Shown here in pieces: positions 13,450 to 24,860 of a stretch of DNA of 64,000 bases (position 1 is the first letter of the stretch; every line of letters begins with the position of its first letter). A model generated the notes under the pieces. It did no database searches, had not been told where the DNA came from, and was given only the letters and a program-made list of their open reading frames with translations. Made by a program: the position numbers and the translations under genes. The stretch comes from Albula goreensis (lineage: Eukaryota; Chordata; Actinopteri; Albuliformes; Albulidae): positions 3,418,501-3,482,500 of the forward strand of contig CM040748.1 of the NCBI GenBank assembly GCA_022829145.1, in the 5' to 3' direction.

Positions 13450-13484
<35 letters not shown>
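13211..13484. repeat. compound (GT)n array with a higher-order unit
   Basis: 274 bases of GT are interrupted by GAGCG, GAGAGAGTGTGTGCG and CATGCGTGCGCG. A segment beginning GAGCG and running through GAGAGAGTGTGTGCGT recurs at about 13261, 13299 and 13366, so part of the array has been duplicated as a larger block. Long Thr/His frames on the minus strand are artefacts. Confidence 0.95.
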
Positions 13485-13487
<3 letters not shown>

Positions 13488-14090
13488 AATGATGCACACA
13501 AGTCCAACATAACTGAGAGTGCCTCAGAAGTGTTTTAAGTTCTCTAACTCTGAAGGTCGTACTCCCTGTGTCTGTATACAGCACAGTGAAAGTAGGGCCA
13601 CATTGTCCTCAATTACTGAAGGACCACACAGAAGGCAGCTGTTCAAGAGTTCAACAAAACGCATAAATAAATAAGCATCATCTCATGAATATTTTAAAAC
13701 ATGAAAAATCACCCGTAGGTTTTAGAGGCCTAATATTGTTGTAAACAAATACTCATTGTCATAACCAATGGCGATTTTTTTTTTTTTTTTTTTTTTTAAT
13801 TTTTATTTTTTGGTAATTTACAATGTTCATGCTCTCTTTAATTTACACATCAACTTTCTTAGCATTATCTCAACAAAACGCTCATGCATCCGGATCCCCT
13901 CATTAACCGCAAACTTCAGGCACGAAACTCGTTTATCTGTTTGTTTTTGTGGATTAGCATACCCCGTAAAGATCCCGTTGCAAAGCTTGTAATCAGAATG
14001 CTAATCCAAAGCAGTCGCCGTGTTCCATTCATGAAGTTTGAGTTTCAGTTTGCCAATAACGCTTACATTATTTCACCATCTCTCTCTCTC
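13485..14090. other. noncoding with T23 run
   Basis: A T run occupies 13775-13797 and a short (TC)n run 14079-14094. No gene seen. Confidence 0.5.
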
Positions 14091-14094
14091 TCTC

Positions 14095-14420
14095 ACCTGC
14101 ATTAGGGATGGTTTTCACACAGTGTGGCTTGGAACATTTGACATTCTATTTAAATGTGCATCTCATTTCGGAACAGAGAGTCTGAGAGGTTTGGCAGGGG
14201 TGACGCGATTAGCCGAGGTGTCTGTTGCGATCTCAGGCCAGAGGAACCCCGGAGTAAACATCAGGACTTGTGGAGCTGGGATCTCTCTGGCACACCTGGA
14301 GGAGATGAAGCGCGGTCTCTCACTGGATGTCGTTAATTAGTTTGACCCACTTGGCTGCACAATCCCTCTCCATCCGTGTCTTAAGGAATGACGGCAATTT
14401 CTGTGAAATTATTTAAAGGA
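14095..14420. promoter_or_regulatory. candidate cis-regulatory block
   Basis: Balanced, CpG-containing sequence (GGGTGACGCGATTAGCCG near 14198-14215; GTCGTTAATTAG near 14330) between AT-rich flanks. Overlapping short plus-strand frames carry no recognisable domain. The texture resembles conserved noncoding elements; conservation cannot be tested here. Confidence 0.28.
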
Positions 14421-14459
14421 CCAGTAGATTGCTGTATATTTTTCTCCCCTTTGTCCCTT

Positions 14460-14760
14460 GTCACCAGCCTGCGCTGTGACTCAAAACAAGCATAAGGCTA
14501 ATGGGATATTTTAATTGTTATGCCTCTCTGGTGTCACTCTTATAATTGTTGGGTGTCTCCATGGTATCCACAGTTCTCCTTTATATTTCTCTTGCATTTT
14601 ATATGAAATTGACTTCATTGCTGCGTTGACGTTAATGTTCAAAGAGCGGCAAATAGTTACTCTTTCCATGATGTTTTAAAATGCCCGCATTGCCCCTAAG
14701 GAAGGTATTGTTTTCCCGAGTTGGAGGCTGAAACTTGCACTCGTGTCTGTGCCTGTGAGT
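14460..14760. promoter_or_regulatory. candidate cis-regulatory block with RFX-like palindrome
   Basis: Contains GTCTCCATGGTATC (14555-14568), a near-palindrome that fits 10 of 14 positions of the RFX X-box dyad GTTGCCATGGCAAC. TAATTG words and GACGTTAATG are nearby. No open frame of note. Confidence 0.25.
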
Positions 14761-16661
14761 ATCATGTTAAAGACCCTGAAACTTATGAAAACGTAATGCT
14801 TTCAGTCAGTGTCCTATACGTTGGACATAATGGCAGAGCTGTTAAGCATTAAGTGAGCGATGTCAGAAAGAGAGTCAGGAATCATAGACTATTTTGGGAG
14901 CATAAAGCATGGATTAAACCTTAATTACATGTTTTGATATGAAATGACAGTAATGGTTATCAAACGCCTGTAAGTGACATTATGAATGAGGCCCCTATAG
15001 CAGTGCGCAGCTGAAGCATTACGTCTGCCTGTATTTAGATGATGCACAGGCATGTGGAGGTCTAACAAATGGGCTACATGTCTGTTGCTGGAGGGCTTTC
15101 ACTCACATCAATATTTCATAAGCCTCATACATGAGAATCCAGCTCAAGTGATGTTGTATCGGCTTCATAAGAAGATTTTATGAAAATGGCAGGAAAAATG
15201 CTTAACATTCTGGCTTAGCATTCTGAATAAATGAAAGCACAGATAAATAAATAAATACATCTAGAATAAATGCAAATTCTTGTGAGATACATGTAAGATG
15301 AGAGGGTGTGAAGGAGGAATCTGGAGATTTGTATTGACTGTCTGCTGAAATGAGCACCGCTGTTTATCTCTGCATGTACAGTAACGTCTCATAAAAACTC
15401 CCAATATTCTTCTCTGGATAGTTTTTATTATAGTGCTGAATAAGATGAATTTAAAAGGACAGATGCCTTTTGCAGAGCACCTTAAGCAGGTATAATCGCC
15501 ATGGCAGTGCTTAAGATCACGGGGGCGTTCTGCGTGAGATTGGCTTTTTAGCAATTTGTGCATAAGCACGGAAAACTTCCCTGATCAGATTTGCAGGGCT
15601 AATCTTCGTTATGGCACATCTTCCTGCCATTCATTGGCTCTACTCTCTGAAATGGTTTGCTCAGTGTCATTTTAAAGACAGAAAATTAAATGGAGTAGCG
15701 AAGGAACCATTTTTAATTTTGATGTTAGCTAGGACATTCCATACATAATCTTATATATTACCAAAAAGATCTTCTTTCCTCAATCTCCCCAGCAGGTCTT
15801 TTTATGGAGAAATACACAGAGTGGCACCAACTCATAAGTCACTTATATGGCAATAACTATATCTGGTCTGTGTGTGTGTGTGTGTGTGTGTATTTCTTTG
15901 TGTTAAACAGAACTAAATAATTTAATTTCTTATCTAAAGAACAGTTTCAACAGAAGTCTTTAAAGTGAATGCAGAATTCATAACTTCTAATTCTCTGCAT
16001 GTTGGCTGCCTTAATTCTTACCTTCTTGCAGTGTATACAGGTATGAAACGGATATAGATACTATGCAAGCCATTGATAGCAGAACATCTTAAGTTCAATA
16101 TTTTACTTCAGATATCCTCAGATACCCTACCTTGCCCATGTTTTTTTACAATAACAAAACACTCTAAATAGGTAAATTAGGTGAATTTAAAAGTGCAAAC
16201 AACATCTGGGTTGGAAAAATGCCTGAGTGCACTCAGCAGATGTTGTAGTGTTTCTGTCCCTGATGCTTTGCTGCCTAATACCTCCACATTAAGCATATTC
16301 TCACAAGGTATAATGGAGGAATTTCATGGCACAGGGTTTGAATCAGGTTCAGTGAATGGCAGAATGAAATATCTTATTCTTATCGCTGTTATCCTGTGGT
16401 TTTGCATTTATCTTCCTCATTCAAACTAGTTCCTTTGAATAGATAAAAATGTGTTGATAATGATTGAGGCTAAAAAACTAAGTTTGAACATGACAGCCGT
16501 AAAATTTTGGCTCGAGGCTTGATCCAGATTTGCGTTTAAGTACATTATCTGTACTTTTCTATCACTCTCACAGTGATAAGTTATTGGGAAAAAGCACTAA
16601 TGTAGAGGTCTGATTCAGCACTTAATTAAACAAACCCTGATAACGCTTGTTTTTGGCAATA
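14761..16661. other. noncoding AT-rich DNA
   Basis: Includes a (TG)11 microsatellite at 15869-15890 and an (AAAT)n run near 15243-15257. No gene or RNA recognised. Confidence 0.5.
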
Positions 16662-16915
16662 CATTTGGACCTCTGTATCTGCAGATCGAAAATATTTAAT
16701 TCTTGTCATTACTCGCTAAACAATACAGTATAACAACTATTTGCATAGCCTTTACATTGTATTAGATATTACAAGTAATCCAGAGATTATTTAAAGTATA
16801 TGGGAGAATGTGCGAATGTTATTTGCAAATACTTCACCAGACTTGAGCATCCACGGATTTTGGTGTTTGAGGGGGATCCTGGGACCAATTCCCTGAGGAT
16901 ACAGAGGGACGACTG
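16662..16915 (-). mobile_element. Tigger (Tc1/mariner-pogo) miniature element, MER2-like
   Basis: Read on the minus strand the element starts CAGTCGTCCCTCTGTATCC, then carries GGATGCTCAAGTC, TATACTTTAAAT, AATACAATGTAAA, TAGTTGTTATACTGTATTG, TAATGACAAGAA and TTTTCGATC, and ends in a diverged inverted repeat (ATACAGAGGTCCAAATG). This is the order of blocks I know from mammalian MER2, a nonautonomous Tigger element of about 345 bases. Part of the internal stretch near the distal end appears deleted, giving 254 bases. A TA dinucleotide lies at 16660-16661, the expected Tigger target; the other flank reads GA, which I infer to be a mutated TA. There is no transposase frame, so it depended on an autonomous relative. 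Confidence 0.85.
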
Positions 16916-17055
16916 GACTTTTCATCTGTTATAGCATTTGTATTTAATGGTAATACACACACACAGCCCTAAACCAATCAGATCATGCGAGGCATTCCTC
17001 GTTCCCCATGCTCTCCACCACCACTGCTCCAGAAAGGTGGCGCAGCATCTGTGAA

Positions 17056-17378
17056 ACGCTGAGTAACACTGAGTACCGCCCAGTAACACAGAGTAACACC
17101 CAGTAACACTGAGTAACACTGAGTAACACCCATTAACCTGAGTAACACCTAGTAACACCGAATGACACCCAGTAACACTGAGTAACACTGACCAACAGAG
17201 TAACACTGAGTAACACCCAGTAACACTGAGTAACACCCAGTGACACAGAGTAACACTGAGTAACACTGACCAACAGAGTAACACTGAGTAAGACTGACCA
17301 ACAGAGTAACACTGAGTAACACTGACTAACAGAGTAACACCAAGTATCACTGAGTAACCCAGAGTAACACTGAGTAAT
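17056..17378. repeat. 10-bp-unit minisatellite (TGAGTAACAC/CCAGTAACAC)
   Basis: About thirty tandem 10-base units alternate mainly between TGAGTAACAC and CCAGTAACAC, with a 14-base variant TGACCAACAGAGTA recurring near 17186, 17266 and 17290. The unit length matches one helical turn. Minus-strand frames of 142 and 100 codons open across it because stops are absent from the unit, and are not treated as genes. It begins about 140 bases after the Tigger-like element. Confidence 0.93.
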
Positions 17379-20300
17379 TGGTAGACACGTTCTGTTGTGA
17401 GAAACGCTGCTTTCCCAGGAAGGTTTCCATTCCATTAAACTTTCAGATGCAACTTTCTACATCTACATATTTCCCTCAGCGCCCTTGGCTGGGAGCCATC
17501 AGAATACATTAGAATGGGGAAATATTAAAAATATTGATTCATCTTTTATAAGTCTAGGTTGATGTATTGATAGCAAAGCTGGAATGGATCCAGCCTGATA
17601 ATATGTCTTGCAGTCTGGGCTGCAAGAAGAATGAGATCATACTAAAGTAATTAATGAGGAAAGTTCCTTTCAGGCCAGCGCACACGGGCTGATCCGAGAC
17701 CACTGCTCTGAGGTAGAGTTCTCCTAAATGCCGCTACTTAAACCCACTAAAATATTGTATTTAAATTATTTTTTTTTACCCCTCATCAGTCTTCTGGCCC
17801 ACTGTTGTTGAGCATTACTGCACAAGGTTAAAACCATTAGCATTTTGATTCTTCATTTTATACATTTAAGCCATCCATAAATAATTTTGTTCATTCAAAA
17901 CAAACATCAAATTAGTCATTGTGAAGAATAACAACCAATGAAGTCAAGGATACCACATGCTACTAATTTAACGCAGCAGACGCGTTGTGTAGGGGTTACA
18001 CTCCAATGATAAATTAGTGGAACAATTTATACGCTGCTTTATATATTTTGGAGACACCAGACAGCTTTCCAGTGAACAACAACTACAATTTTCCAGTCCA
18101 TGAACTTGACATGAGGGTTGTTTTACTTGGTTATAACCCATGTATTTCTCTGTTAGTGTGGTCATACCATGCAGTTGCCATGTTTTTGCCTTTTTATCTT
18201 AAAAGATAATGGAGGAAATACTTGTGCTTTAGTGTTAAGTTAAAAATATATATATTTTTTTAATATATTTTTGGATCCTTAAAGGATGATAGGTCTGTTG
18301 AATACATAATTAGCTAACCTCACCTGTTTTATTTGGCTTAATTCAGTTTGTCATTTTATGGTGGACAAAAAAAAAAATAAGAACACTATTTACTCTTGTA
18401 CAACAATTGCTAAATGAGTACTGATAAATACTTATCTTGTGTAAGGAAGAAGGCACAATTCCAGTCTTTGTGGAAAAGATGAGTGTATTTTCAGGGATGG
18501 CAGCTGGCAGAAATGCATGCTGGTCAGAAAGGTGACCTGTTGTTACCACTGCAGTCTCCTGATTGTAGCTGGCTAATGACATTAGGCATGCTAAACCCAG
18601 CATTGTCAAGGCTATAGGGCTCCAACTGTGCTCATGGTGGTCACTTTACTGACTGGGACTGTGAGGACCCTCCATATATCACTTCATTTTATGTCACCTC
18701 CTGTGTGAATGGTTTTAAAATTGAAGTGGGACATGAAAGTGTGGTGCTGTTCATTAACAGTGGTGGGAATCCCTGTGTGTGCAGTTCAGACATCTCTGTA
18801 ATTTATGTTTGTCATTAGAGAGCTTTGGGACGTTTCTAAGCAGAAAACAAAAGGGTCACTATTTTGAGCATAAATTTTAAGTCAGGCTTAACAATTTGAC
18901 AATAACGATTAAACTAAATACAGTTTATGATTTTGTTATAACCACTTGCTAAAGGACTTCTAAGGAAGAGGAAGGTGCCATGTTTTTGACTAACCTCTGC
19001 ATGTCTAATGTATATTTTACTTCAGACTTGCAGAAAGGTCTGTTCAGTTATTTCTTTAACTTACTTTAGTTTTCTTCATTTCCTTCAGGAAAACTGCAAT
19101 AACACAAATGTATTTTCAATTCAACTCCCTTGGTGTGACTTTGGTGTTTGTGACTCAAATTCTTTTTCCTTTCGTTTCGGGTACCTCTAAGTACTCTTGG
19201 TTCATCTGCATTTCAGCAAAAAGAATGCAATTTTATTTTCATTAAATTGATGATGTTTTGTAAATTACTTACACTTTTAAAGTATGTTTTTCCATATGTA
19301 AGGTGCATCTAATTTACTTTTCACAACACTTTTATTCAGTTAATTGGATGTGCAGAAACCAATGTACAGAAAATTGTCAAACAACATCTGAAGTTGATTC
19401 CTGTTTTGTGGATGCTCTTTGATCTGCATGTCTCTTTAAGCATTCATTCCTGTTTTTCCACTGCACACCGTCCAGGTTTGCACATCAGTCTGTAGATTGC
19501 TGTCTTTGATCCACATTCTAATGAGTTTACTGCATTTGTTTGACACGTGTTTATGCGAATGGAAATATGGGTGAGAGGAACTCACTAAGAAGGATCTTGA
19601 TAGCTGATGGGATGACTACAATTATACAGGTATATTGTACAATATTTTCATACAGTCTCATGAATACTTCCTGTAATAAATTAAATCAATACTTAAGTGC
19701 AGTTATGCATATTTAATTGTCTGTCTTCCAATTTAAACAGCAGAAGGATTTTATCTATAATTGTAGTTTCCAAAAAACAAGTATAATTGATTGAATAGTG
19801 TTTAATTCATTTACAGTAGTTCATTTATGTATATCATTTAAAGTCACTCATTCATTGAAAGCTCAGGTTATTTTTTTTTCCATGAAGCATAAATGGAAGT
19901 GATTTTAATTGCTGTTGAATCAGTTGATAATGAAATGGGTTCCGACACATTTGCTTTTTAGTGCCTCCTGAGAAAATATAATTTAATTAGTGCTTGCTAT
20001 GTCACTTCTAAAGTGTTGGCACATATTGTGTGTATGTGTGAGAGTGTGAGAACTTTTCCGGCACAGGGTAATTTATATTGGGCACGACTGTATTTCAGCA
20101 GAGGAGATGGGTACATTTGTGATGTCAGCTGTTTCTAGCCTAACATAACAATATCAATGACTCAGTGACAAGTTGCTTCCCAATGTCTGGCCTCACTTTA
20201 CAGCCCGAGCATTATGACATCACATGTGGGAGGAGACGAGGAGGTGGGGCTGAAAATAAATCTCAGCGCTCTTATTGTGTTGAATGTTTAAAATAAAACA

Positions 20301-20473
20301 GTTAGGAGAAACATTACTGCCTGCATCTAACAAGAGTGCATTAGGACACTGTATCCCCCTTATCAGTCAGTTCTGATTGGCTTAGTGTGAGCAGACTTGC
20401 CTTCTTCCACTAAAAGACTATCAGACAGCACCTTTTGGTTTGGGTCTCTTTGGGTAGAGGGGATGGTTCCCAC
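17379..20473. other. noncoding AT-rich DNA
   Basis: No exon, RNA or intact mobile element recognised. Frames are short and AT-driven. Short A and T runs occur near 17767 and 18367. Confidence 0.5.
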
Positions 20474-20501
20474 TTTTTTTTTTTTTTTTTTTTTTTTTTT
20501 T
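20474..20501. repeat. T28 homopolymer
   Basis: An uninterrupted run of 28 T. It could be the poly-A tail of a minus-strand retroelement, but no SINE body was recognised beside it. Confidence 0.9.
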
Positions 20502-20970
20502 GAGAATTCTTGAGGGGGTTATTGTACAATTGAGAATTGTTTGTGATTTTCTTTAAGCAGAGGGAAACAAAACTGTTAACTGAATACTGCCCAACATTAT
20601 TCTGAAAGAATTTAATCTACAGTCGATCTACTTCCTCCCTCTCCCTCTTCCCTACACATCTCGTTTCTCTCAGCTCAGCACACATATGTATTTTGTATTT
20701 TTCCCACTTTTGGCTGTAGAATTAGCCAGGTCTCTTTCTCATGATTGACAGGAGGCTCTGTTCAGAAACCAAAGTTAAGTCTTAGCAGCCATTTTGTTCT
20801 CAGGGGGAAGGAATGTAAAAGGGAAGAGCCATTGATCTGACCGTCAGAGAGGGGGTCAAATGGCAGACACGTTCTGCAGAATTGGAGGATGGAGGTGGGA
20901 AGTGTCCGAGGAACATCAGAGGTCAGCCAGTACCGAGCTGGATTGACATTCAGGACTGCACAAGTTTACG
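20502..20970. other. noncoding, no gene seen
   Basis: Balanced sequence with no recognised motif. Confidence 0.45.
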
Positions 20971-20995
20971 TTTTTTTTTTTTTTTTTTTTTTTTT
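20971..20995. repeat. T25 homopolymer
   Basis: An uninterrupted run of 25 T, followed by a T12 run at about 21050-21061. Confidence 0.9.
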
Positions 20996-21061
20996 GGCAC
21001 TGGTGGTGTTTCATGCTTAAAAGTCTGATAGCCCTGTAAAAATCTGTGTTTTTTTTTTTTT

Positions 21062-21350
21062 GTATGCCGAAAGTTAATGATGGGAGACGTGCTGTCATGA
21101 TGCCACTGCCGAGCACTGGCTGAGTGAGTGCTCCTCTCGCTAAAGTTGCTGTGTATTTCAAATTGATTGAGATTCTTGGGCTTCGGGGAATTTTGCTGGG
21201 CTGAATTTTTATGGTTGATATGCTTTTGGTCATTTATCATAGAAATCATAGCAACCATGCTACTGCGCTGGGCTGGAATGCTTAATTACTGCAGCAGTAA
21301 GGGGTGAAATTAGCTTTTTCTCCCTGAGAATATTCATGTGGAAATATTTA
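21062..21350. promoter_or_regulatory. candidate cis-regulatory block
   Basis: Contains ATTTCAAATTGATTGAG, CTTAATTACTGCAGCAGTAA and ATAGCAACCATG (an RFX half-site-like word), in balanced sequence between T-rich flanks. Both-strand frames here contain lysine or phenylalanine runs from the homopolymers and are not coding. The enhancer reading is an inference from texture only. Confidence 0.3.
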
Positions 21351-23290
21351 AATGGTGGGTGATTTTTTTCCATCCTTATGTTTTAATAACGACTTGTTTC
21401 ATTATTAAAGTTTTTTTCTCTTTTTTTTTTTCTCCTAACAGACTCTTAAAAACCCTTCCCCTTCATGCAGAGTGCTTGATTTTTCATGAAGAATCAGCAC
21501 AATCCATTTGCCTCACTGTCAGTCTTTCAGTCTTGTTTATCATCCTGTTTATCTTTACAAGAATCCACTGGAAATTAATACTTATCAAAGCAAACCCCGC
21601 TTCTACACAGTATGCAGAAATCAGACGGTGTGAAAGTTGGGGAGTTATATCAGAAGGAGCAGCACAGGCCTCCTGCCAACAGTGAACGGGTTTGCTCAAG
21701 GTTGATGAAATAGCTTCTCCGTTTGGTAAAACCCCTCTCAGCTCGGAGAACAGATGTAAGGCCGTTTACCGAGTATCTATATTATAATGAGGCATGGTTT
21801 TTAAGGGAGCCATTTTGTGTTTGTGAAGGTGAGGCATAATCTAAAAGGTTGCCAGTCAGACACCTCAGTTGACCTCCAGTATGGCTTTGAGCCTCTGAGG
21901 GTAAAGCAATCTGGCTAGTTGTAGGCTGGCTGGAGGTGAAATTGACTTTTTCAGAATGTATTACCCAAAACTGCAGCGTGTGCACTTTTTTTCCGGCAGA
22001 AAGCAAAAAAAAAAAAAGTATTAGGAATGAAAGGAGCAATTTACAGCTGGTTGTTGGATTCTTTGCTGAGGTTAGGACTAAAGAAGGAGCCTGAGTAAGA
22101 GTCCACTTTCACAGTCACCGCCGCCTGATGATGTGAAATGGAGGGACTCGTTTATTACATGCAATGCCTGAATATTTTATCATTTTATGAAGCCATTAAT
22201 ATGTTATGAATAGGCTCACAAAGAATGTTTCATAACATGAAAGGAATTTACAGAACTTGTTCCATATTGTTTTTCTCTTTCGTACATTGTTGCAGATTGT
22301 CCATAGTGAGAATTTGCCACAAATGTATCTTTGGTAGAATATGACATAGAATATCAATGGAATAGGCCATAATTACCAATGTTTAATCAGTAGAAACTGT
22401 ATGCATCCTATATTTTTGTTAAGAAATGCTTGTGTTTCCCACATCTTTACCACGTTTACCACACATCTGAATAAATTTGCTACTTTTGGCCTCTGCATTT
22501 TAAATAAAATGAATAGATCAAATCTCCTCCTAACTGTCTCATAGTTTTTTAAATGCTGACTTAATATCCAGGAAGTGCAGTCATTTGGGATTGTTCACTA
22601 AAGCCTTTCTCTGTTTTAGCTCATAACTCTAACATCAACTTGATTATGTTGCTTTATTGTTACAGTATTCACAGTTAAGACACCATGTGAGTTAGAATGA
22701 TCTCTTAAATTCTATCTGACTTTCCTTTATTTAAAATTTCACGTACGAGTTTGAAGAGAATTCTTTTTGCCATAGAAATGTAAAGATGTTGGCGTGGTAA
22801 AAAACGTGGTCATTCGCATGTTCACATATTGTGTGAAGTTATAGATTTTGCAGAACAGCGGAGTAGGATCAGTTGAATGGTGCTGGGTTTGAATGGGTGG
22901 GATTAGGATGTGTTTGAAACTGTATATCTGGCAGAAAGACACTCAAAACGGTTGTCGGGATAATTCTGAACAGTGGGAGTCATGCTTGAGATAGAAACCA
23001 TGCTTACAAAAAAGCCCAAGGAATATAATGTGTTTTATATGGGAAAGACTGATATTTAATCTGCTGGAGGGTCTAACAAAAGCATCCCACTTCTCTGTTT
23101 CCACTGTTTTCAAGAAGTAGCTTTGTAAACACTCCAGAAGGTATGGATATTGTTTGTGGTTTAATGTCGCCCACTTCAGAGACTGAAAAAAGATGAACAT
23201 GTCTTAGGTCATTCTTAGAACAGTCCACCGGAGCTGAGTAATCTTTGTAGGTTGTTCTTTTGGTTTTCTTCAATGTTTTTCTTTTCATGG

Positions 23291-23294
<4 letters not shown>
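21351..23294. other. noncoding; weak candidate regulatory block at 22080-22260
   Basis: A 115-codon plus-strand frame (21338-21685) has no recognisable domain. The stretch around 22110-22230 (GATGATGTGAAATGG, ATTACATGCAATGCC) has balanced enhancer-like texture. Nothing else was recognised. Confidence 0.4.
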
Positions 23295-23358
<64 letters not shown>

Positions 23359-23381
23359 CAGACGTGGGTGTGTGTGTGTGT
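23295..23381. repeat. (TG)n array with short interruption
   Basis: A TG run from 23295 to 23356, a spacer containing CTCAGACGTGGG, then a shorter TG run to 23381. Confidence 0.95.
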
Positions 23382-23515
23382 AGGGGAAAAGTAAACAAAA
23401 CAGACAAAATAATGGAAACATGAAATATAGCTGTGTGCTGTTTTAGGGGAAACCATCTTCTCAAATAAAACAGACAAAATAATGGAAATGTTCTTGAAAT
23501 ATGCTCTCTGTAGCT
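23382..23515. repeat. two-copy tandem duplication, 63-70-base offset
   Basis: AGGGGAAAA at 23382 recurs as AGGGGAAAC at 23445, and AAACAGACAAAATAATGGAA recurs exactly 70 bases later (CAGACAAAAT at 23401 and 23471), followed by related GAAATAT text. The offset shift implies a 7-base indel. It abuts the TG array. Confidence 0.8.
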
Positions 23516-24299
23516 ACCTGTATTAAACAATCTGGTGGTTGGGGAGGCTGTGTGTGGCGGGTAGGACGTTCAAAAACAGTCATTTTGTGGGTCTTCCTTT
23601 GAAAACCCCTCCACGCTAAGCAGGTAGCCATCTTGATAACGCACACTTTAGCTACTCAGAAGTCCATGTTTTGTGTTCGTTACTCCAGCCCAACTGTTGG
23701 GCATTGGACTTTATGACCATGTCCAGAAAAAAACGTCTCAGTTTTCAAGGGAAACAGCATTTGGCTTGTATTTTACTATATACAGAATTTTCTTAGAATA
23801 GGCTCACTGTGAGGCAGTCAAAAACGCAGCGGTCGATGATAAAAAAAACAGAGCTATTGCCATAGCCTTAATCCTTAGGTCTCTTGAATTGGCTCAGGGC
23901 AAGAGCTGAGGAATCTGTGAGTCATCTAGATATCAGCAAGACCAGCAGCTCTGCACAGGTTACAGGTGGCGGATCTTCTGTGCACTTTGGTTTGGGAGCA
24001 CCATCTTCAATTCAGCACATGCCAGAAGGCAGGGACGACAAAACCATCTGTTTATTGGTAAGGAAAAAAACACACACACACACACACACACATTGTGATT
24101 TTTCTCTTTCATGTTGCCCTTTATCGCAACAGTTAATATCCACAAGCATTCAGCTGTACGCATTGGTTATGCCGAGAGAAAATACGCATCACTCCTGGAA
24201 GAGATTCAGTGAATCAGAATTTTTAATATTTTTCATATCAAATATTCCTTTGAAATCCAGCTGAGAAGGATGAACTGTTGACAATTTAAATGGAGTGGA
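23516..24299. other. noncoding with (CA)11 at 24071-24092
   Basis: A 126-codon plus-strand frame crosses the CA run and shows the Thr/His stretch expected from it. No domain is recognisable. No other feature. Confidence 0.45.
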
Positions 24300-24359
24300 T
24301 TCTTTCCCTATCAGATTCAGTCAATAAATTCAGGGTAAGTACACAATAGGAAAATTGTG

Positions 24360-24860
24360 GGACTGTGCCAGGCTGATAGGACATGTGCTCCCAGCTCCTG
24401 GAGGCCAGGACACCATATCATTGCTTTTAACTTCCAAATGCTTCATGGCCCCGGCTGAATGATTGAATGAGCTGAGAGAGAGATGAATGATTGATAAGCT
24501 CCAAAGGTTTCCCCCAGATTGGAACAGGAGGCCTGGATGCCTTCTTTAATATCATACTTTGTATACAACCCTGGGTCAGTCCTGCTGCAGAATCCGTGAT
24601 GCACACAGGCGGAGCAGCGCAGAACTATTGATTGTTCTCAATCTGCTGGCAACTTAAATGATTTATTTATGCAGCGCAGGGAAAGCCGTGGTGTCGAGGA
24701 GGTGTGCTTGAACTTCGAAAAGCCCCGGCTCTTTTTCTCTCTTTTTTTTTTTTTTTTAAACCCGAGACATGCCTCTGAGATTTGTTTCTACAGGCATTAA
24801 TTAAACCCACCGAAGACAGACGAGTGAAAATGTGGTCCCTGCACTGTGGAGCCATGAGAC
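24360..24860. promoter_or_regulatory. candidate cis-regulatory block
   Basis: Balanced sequence with repeated TGAATGATTGA-type words (24456-24500) and a CpG-bearing segment at 24600-24740. A T15 run interrupts it at about 24742-24757. Texture only; no coding potential. Confidence 0.27.

Noticed and set aside
12997-13584. 195-codon minus-strand Thr/His-rich frame
   Set aside because: Direct product of the GT array at 13211-13484.
17056-17378. CRISPR-like regular repeats
   Set aside because: Units are contiguous with no unique spacers, and the DNA is clearly vertebrate. The same applies to the 44-bp repeat at 63.1 kb.
16922-17435. 142- and 100-codon Cys/Tyr/Ser/Val/Leu repeat frames
   Set aside because: Translations of the 10-base minisatellite, open in two frames at once.
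20474-20501. Poly-T run as the tail of a minus-strand SINE
   Set aside because: No A/B-box tRNA-like head or target duplication could be found beside it. The other poly-A/T runs (20971, 28004, 35035, 43800, 47244) give the same result.
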